Positions 5,051 through 6,475 of a stretch of 6,475 bases of DNA are shown here, in pieces (position 1 is the first letter of the stretch; the number at the start of each line of letters is the position of its first letter). The notes under the pieces are model-generated. The model made no database searches. It was not told where the DNA came from and saw nothing but the letters and a program-made list of their open reading frames with translations. Position numbers and translations under genes: made by a program. Origin of the DNA: Bacteroidales bacterium UBA2800 (GTDB lineage: Bacteria > Bacteroidota > Bacteroidia > Bacteroidales > Paludibacteraceae); NCBI GenBank assembly GCA_002351925.1, contig DEHM01000010.1, positions 1 to 6,475 of the forward strand, in the 5' to 3' direction.

Positions 5051-5602
5051 TTAAACGTTTTTGCCCAAATCGTACGCCTCTTGCAGTTTGGTGTTGCCGG
5101 AAATCTCGTGCGGATCATTTACGCCGCCGCAGAAAAGATGGGCTTTAAGAGAGCACTTCTCGTAACAATCAATCCATCCTTGCAAACCACTTTCGGCACG
5201 TTTGGGCGTAAACTCCTCGTCCTCAGCTGCCGTGGTCAGCAGGTAGATGTCGCGGAACTTGTAATCCTTCGGGTACATGGCGTTCATTCGGTCGATGAGC
5301 GTCTTCATCTGGCCCGACATCTCATAATAATAAATCGGCGTTGCCCAGCAAACGACATCCGCGTTGAGCACACTCTCCATGATCGCCGGCACATCGTCCT
5401 TGAACACGCACGCGCCTGTCTCCTGACACTTAAGGCAACCGATACAGAACTTAATCTCTTTGCCGCGCAGCGAGATCAACTCCACTTCATGTCCCGCACT
5501 CTTTGCGCCTTCCGCAAACTGCTCCGCCAGCGCGTGGCTGTTCGATCCAGGACGGAGGGAGGTAGAAATAACAACTACTTTTTTATTTTCACATTTACTC
5601 AT
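5051..5602 (-). CDS. Iron-sulfur flavoprotein-like NAD(P)H-dependent oxidoreductase
   Basis: This 183-aa protein has the flavodoxin-like fold: VVVISTSLRPGSNSHALAEQF (9-29) with the FMN phosphate loop, and ATPIYYYEMSGQMKTLIDRM (87-106) as the second flavin contact. Cys53, Cys56, Cys59 and Cys65 form CX2CX2CX5C, the compact motif that binds the 4Fe-4S cluster in Isf-type flavoproteins, so this member is a better cluster candidate than the paralogue at 3570-4223. Such proteins move electrons between ferredoxin or NAD(P)H and small acceptors such as oxygen or quinones in anaerobes; the substrate here is unknown. It lies 12 bp after the hydrolase gene and 5 bp before the thioesterase gene, clearly in one operon. 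Both flavoproteins end with a LQxAYxLGK helix. Confidence 0.9.
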   Translation of the reverse strand: MSKCENKKVVVISTSLRPGSNSHALAEQFAEGAKSAGHEVELISLRGKEIKFCIGCLKCQETGACVFKDDVPAIMESVLNADVVCWATPIYYYEMSGQMKTLIDRMNAMYPKDYKFRDIYLLTTAAEDEEFTPKRAESGLQGWIDCYEKCSLKAHLFCGGVNDPHEISGNTKLQEAYDLGKNV

Positions 5603-5614
5603 TTTCTTAATTAC

Positions 5615-6475
5615 TTATTTTAGATTTTTCTCAAAGAACTCCGCCAACTTGTCCCACGGAATCATATTCTTGGGTTCGCCTTGGCCTGCCGGCTCGGTAT
5701 AACCGCCATCATATAGGTCGCAATGCGATGCATCGGGAATGATAAGCAGCTCTTTGTTCTCGGGACAGGGATTCGGAGCTACCACGGTCTTGTAGCCGTC
5801 CGCCTTGCCGTCCACCATGTAATGGTACGCCGCTTCGCCGAAATAACGGCTGTGGGCATTTTCGCCGTGCATGATTAGAACAGCAGAACGAATCTCGTTG
5901 ATGTAATACAGGAAACGGCTGTTGGCATATGCCTGCGTGCCGATGACACGCCAACCGTCGTTCGAGTTACCACTGCGCGCATGATAGCCGCGCGGAGTCT
6001 TGTAGTAATCGAAGTAGTCCTTGACGAACTGCGGTGCATCGTCCGGCAGTGGGTCTATCACGCCTCCTGCCATAGCAGCAGGGTCGGTGAGACGCTGTTG
6101 GGAGAGGTTCTCACGGTTCCTGTGACGCCACTGCTCATCATCGAAAGCATCGTTGTAGTCGTTGCCCGATACACGCGTCATGTCGTACATCGTGGAAGCC
6201 ACTGTCGCTTTGATACGCGTATCCGCTGCCGCCGCATTGAGGGCAATGCCGCCCCAGCCGCATATTCCGATGATACCAATACGTTCTGCGTCCACTTCGG
6301 GCAGTTTAGAAAGGTAATCCACCGCAGCCATGAAATCCTCGGTATTGATGTCCGGTGACGCAGTACGACGCGGTTCACCCGAACTCTCACCCGTAAAGGA
6401 TGGATCAAAAGCCAGCGCAATAAACCCGCGCTCCGCCATCTTCATCGCATACAGACCCGAACTCTGCTCTTTCGT
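5615..6475 (-). CDS. Alpha/beta hydrolase, dienelactone-hydrolase-like, 5' end outside window
   Basis: The frame is open to the right edge. An internal Met (6445) could pass for a start, but ten more in-frame codons (TKEQSSGLYA) continue a typical strand-helix, so the gene is truncated by the window. Numbered from that Met, GFIALAFDPSFTGES (7-21) is an early strand, GIIGICGWGG (57-66) is the nucleophile elbow, HGENAHSR (193-200) is where the acidic residue would sit, and DASHCDLYDG (238-247) carries the likely catalytic His241. The nucleophile position is Cys62, as in dienelactone hydrolases, where Ser is usual in esterases. A large insertion (about 88-180) forms a lid. The substrate is unknown; relatives are annotated as DLH-like or YcjY-like hydrolases. 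It heads the visible part of the five-gene run and probably acts in the cytoplasm. Confidence 0.88.
   Translation of the reverse strand, partial: TKEQSSGLYAMKMAERGFIALAFDPSFTGESSGEPRRTASPDINTEDFMAAVDYLSKLPEVDAERIGIIGICGWGGIALNAAAADTRIKATVASTMYDMTRVSGNDYNDAFDDEQWRHRNRENLSQQRLTDPAAMAGGVIDPLPDDAPQFVKDYFDYYKTPRGYHARSGNSNDGWRVIGTQAYANSRFLYYINEIRSAVLIMHGENAHSRYFGEAAYHYMVDGKADGYKTVVAPNPCPENKELLIIPDASHCDLYDGGYTEPAGQGEPKNMIPWDKLAEFFEKNLK

Noticed and set aside
1..6475. CRISPR array, tRNA, rRNA, transposase or phage genes
   Set aside because: No regularly spaced repeats, no cloverleaf or rRNA-like stretches, and no recombinase or transposase motifs were seen on either strand.

Overview
The window looks like a chromosomal piece of a Bacteroidota (Bacteroidales-like) genome of roughly balanced GC. 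The reasons are promoter-like sites of the Bacteroidota type (TTG/TTTG, 19-20 bp spacer, TAnnTTTG), few Shine-Dalgarno sequences before the genes, and a gene set typical of that group: a PepSY-like (DUF2874) lipoprotein, MmcQ/YjbR, an SDR oxidoreductase, hexapeptide acetyltransferases, CxxCxxC flavoproteins and a bacterial acyl-ACP thioesterase. All ten recognisable genes and gene pieces are on the minus strand, so transcription runs from the right end to the left. The species cannot be named from what is visible.

Layout in transcription order. (1) 6475-3040 is a tight five-gene run: an alpha/beta hydrolase with a GxCxG elbow (5' end outside the window), an iron-sulfur-flavoprotein-like protein, an acyl-ACP thioesterase, a second flavoprotein and a hexapeptide acetyltransferase. 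It ends at a hairpin terminator at 2981-3019. (2) A promoter overlapping that terminator (2970-3001) reads into a 28-codon remnant of an mmcQ/yjbR gene. The remnant overlaps a maltose/galactoside-type O-acetyltransferase by ATGA, and an SDR oxidoreductase follows 2 bp later. A perfect 14-bp-stem terminator (1411-1450) closes this unit. (3) A 116-aa exported or membrane-anchored protein of unknown function has its own terminator (1004-1040). (4) A PepSY-like lipoprotein is followed by a 188-bp gap with several hairpins and a terminator (398-432). (5) A nearly complete MmcQ/YjbR gene runs off the left edge.

The most unusual point is the relation between the two mmcQ loci. The right-hand locus (2875-3000) matches the left-hand gene and its promoter almost base for base, but 261 bp (87 codons) are missing exactly in frame. 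What remains is a promoter, a start codon and a mini-ORF that couples into the acetyltransferase gene. A related point is that three promoter-like sites are each fused to the terminator of the preceding gene, with the -33 element in or next to the hairpin loop. I see no transposase, phage gene, CRISPR array, tRNA or rRNA, and no clear evidence of a new defence or metabolic system.
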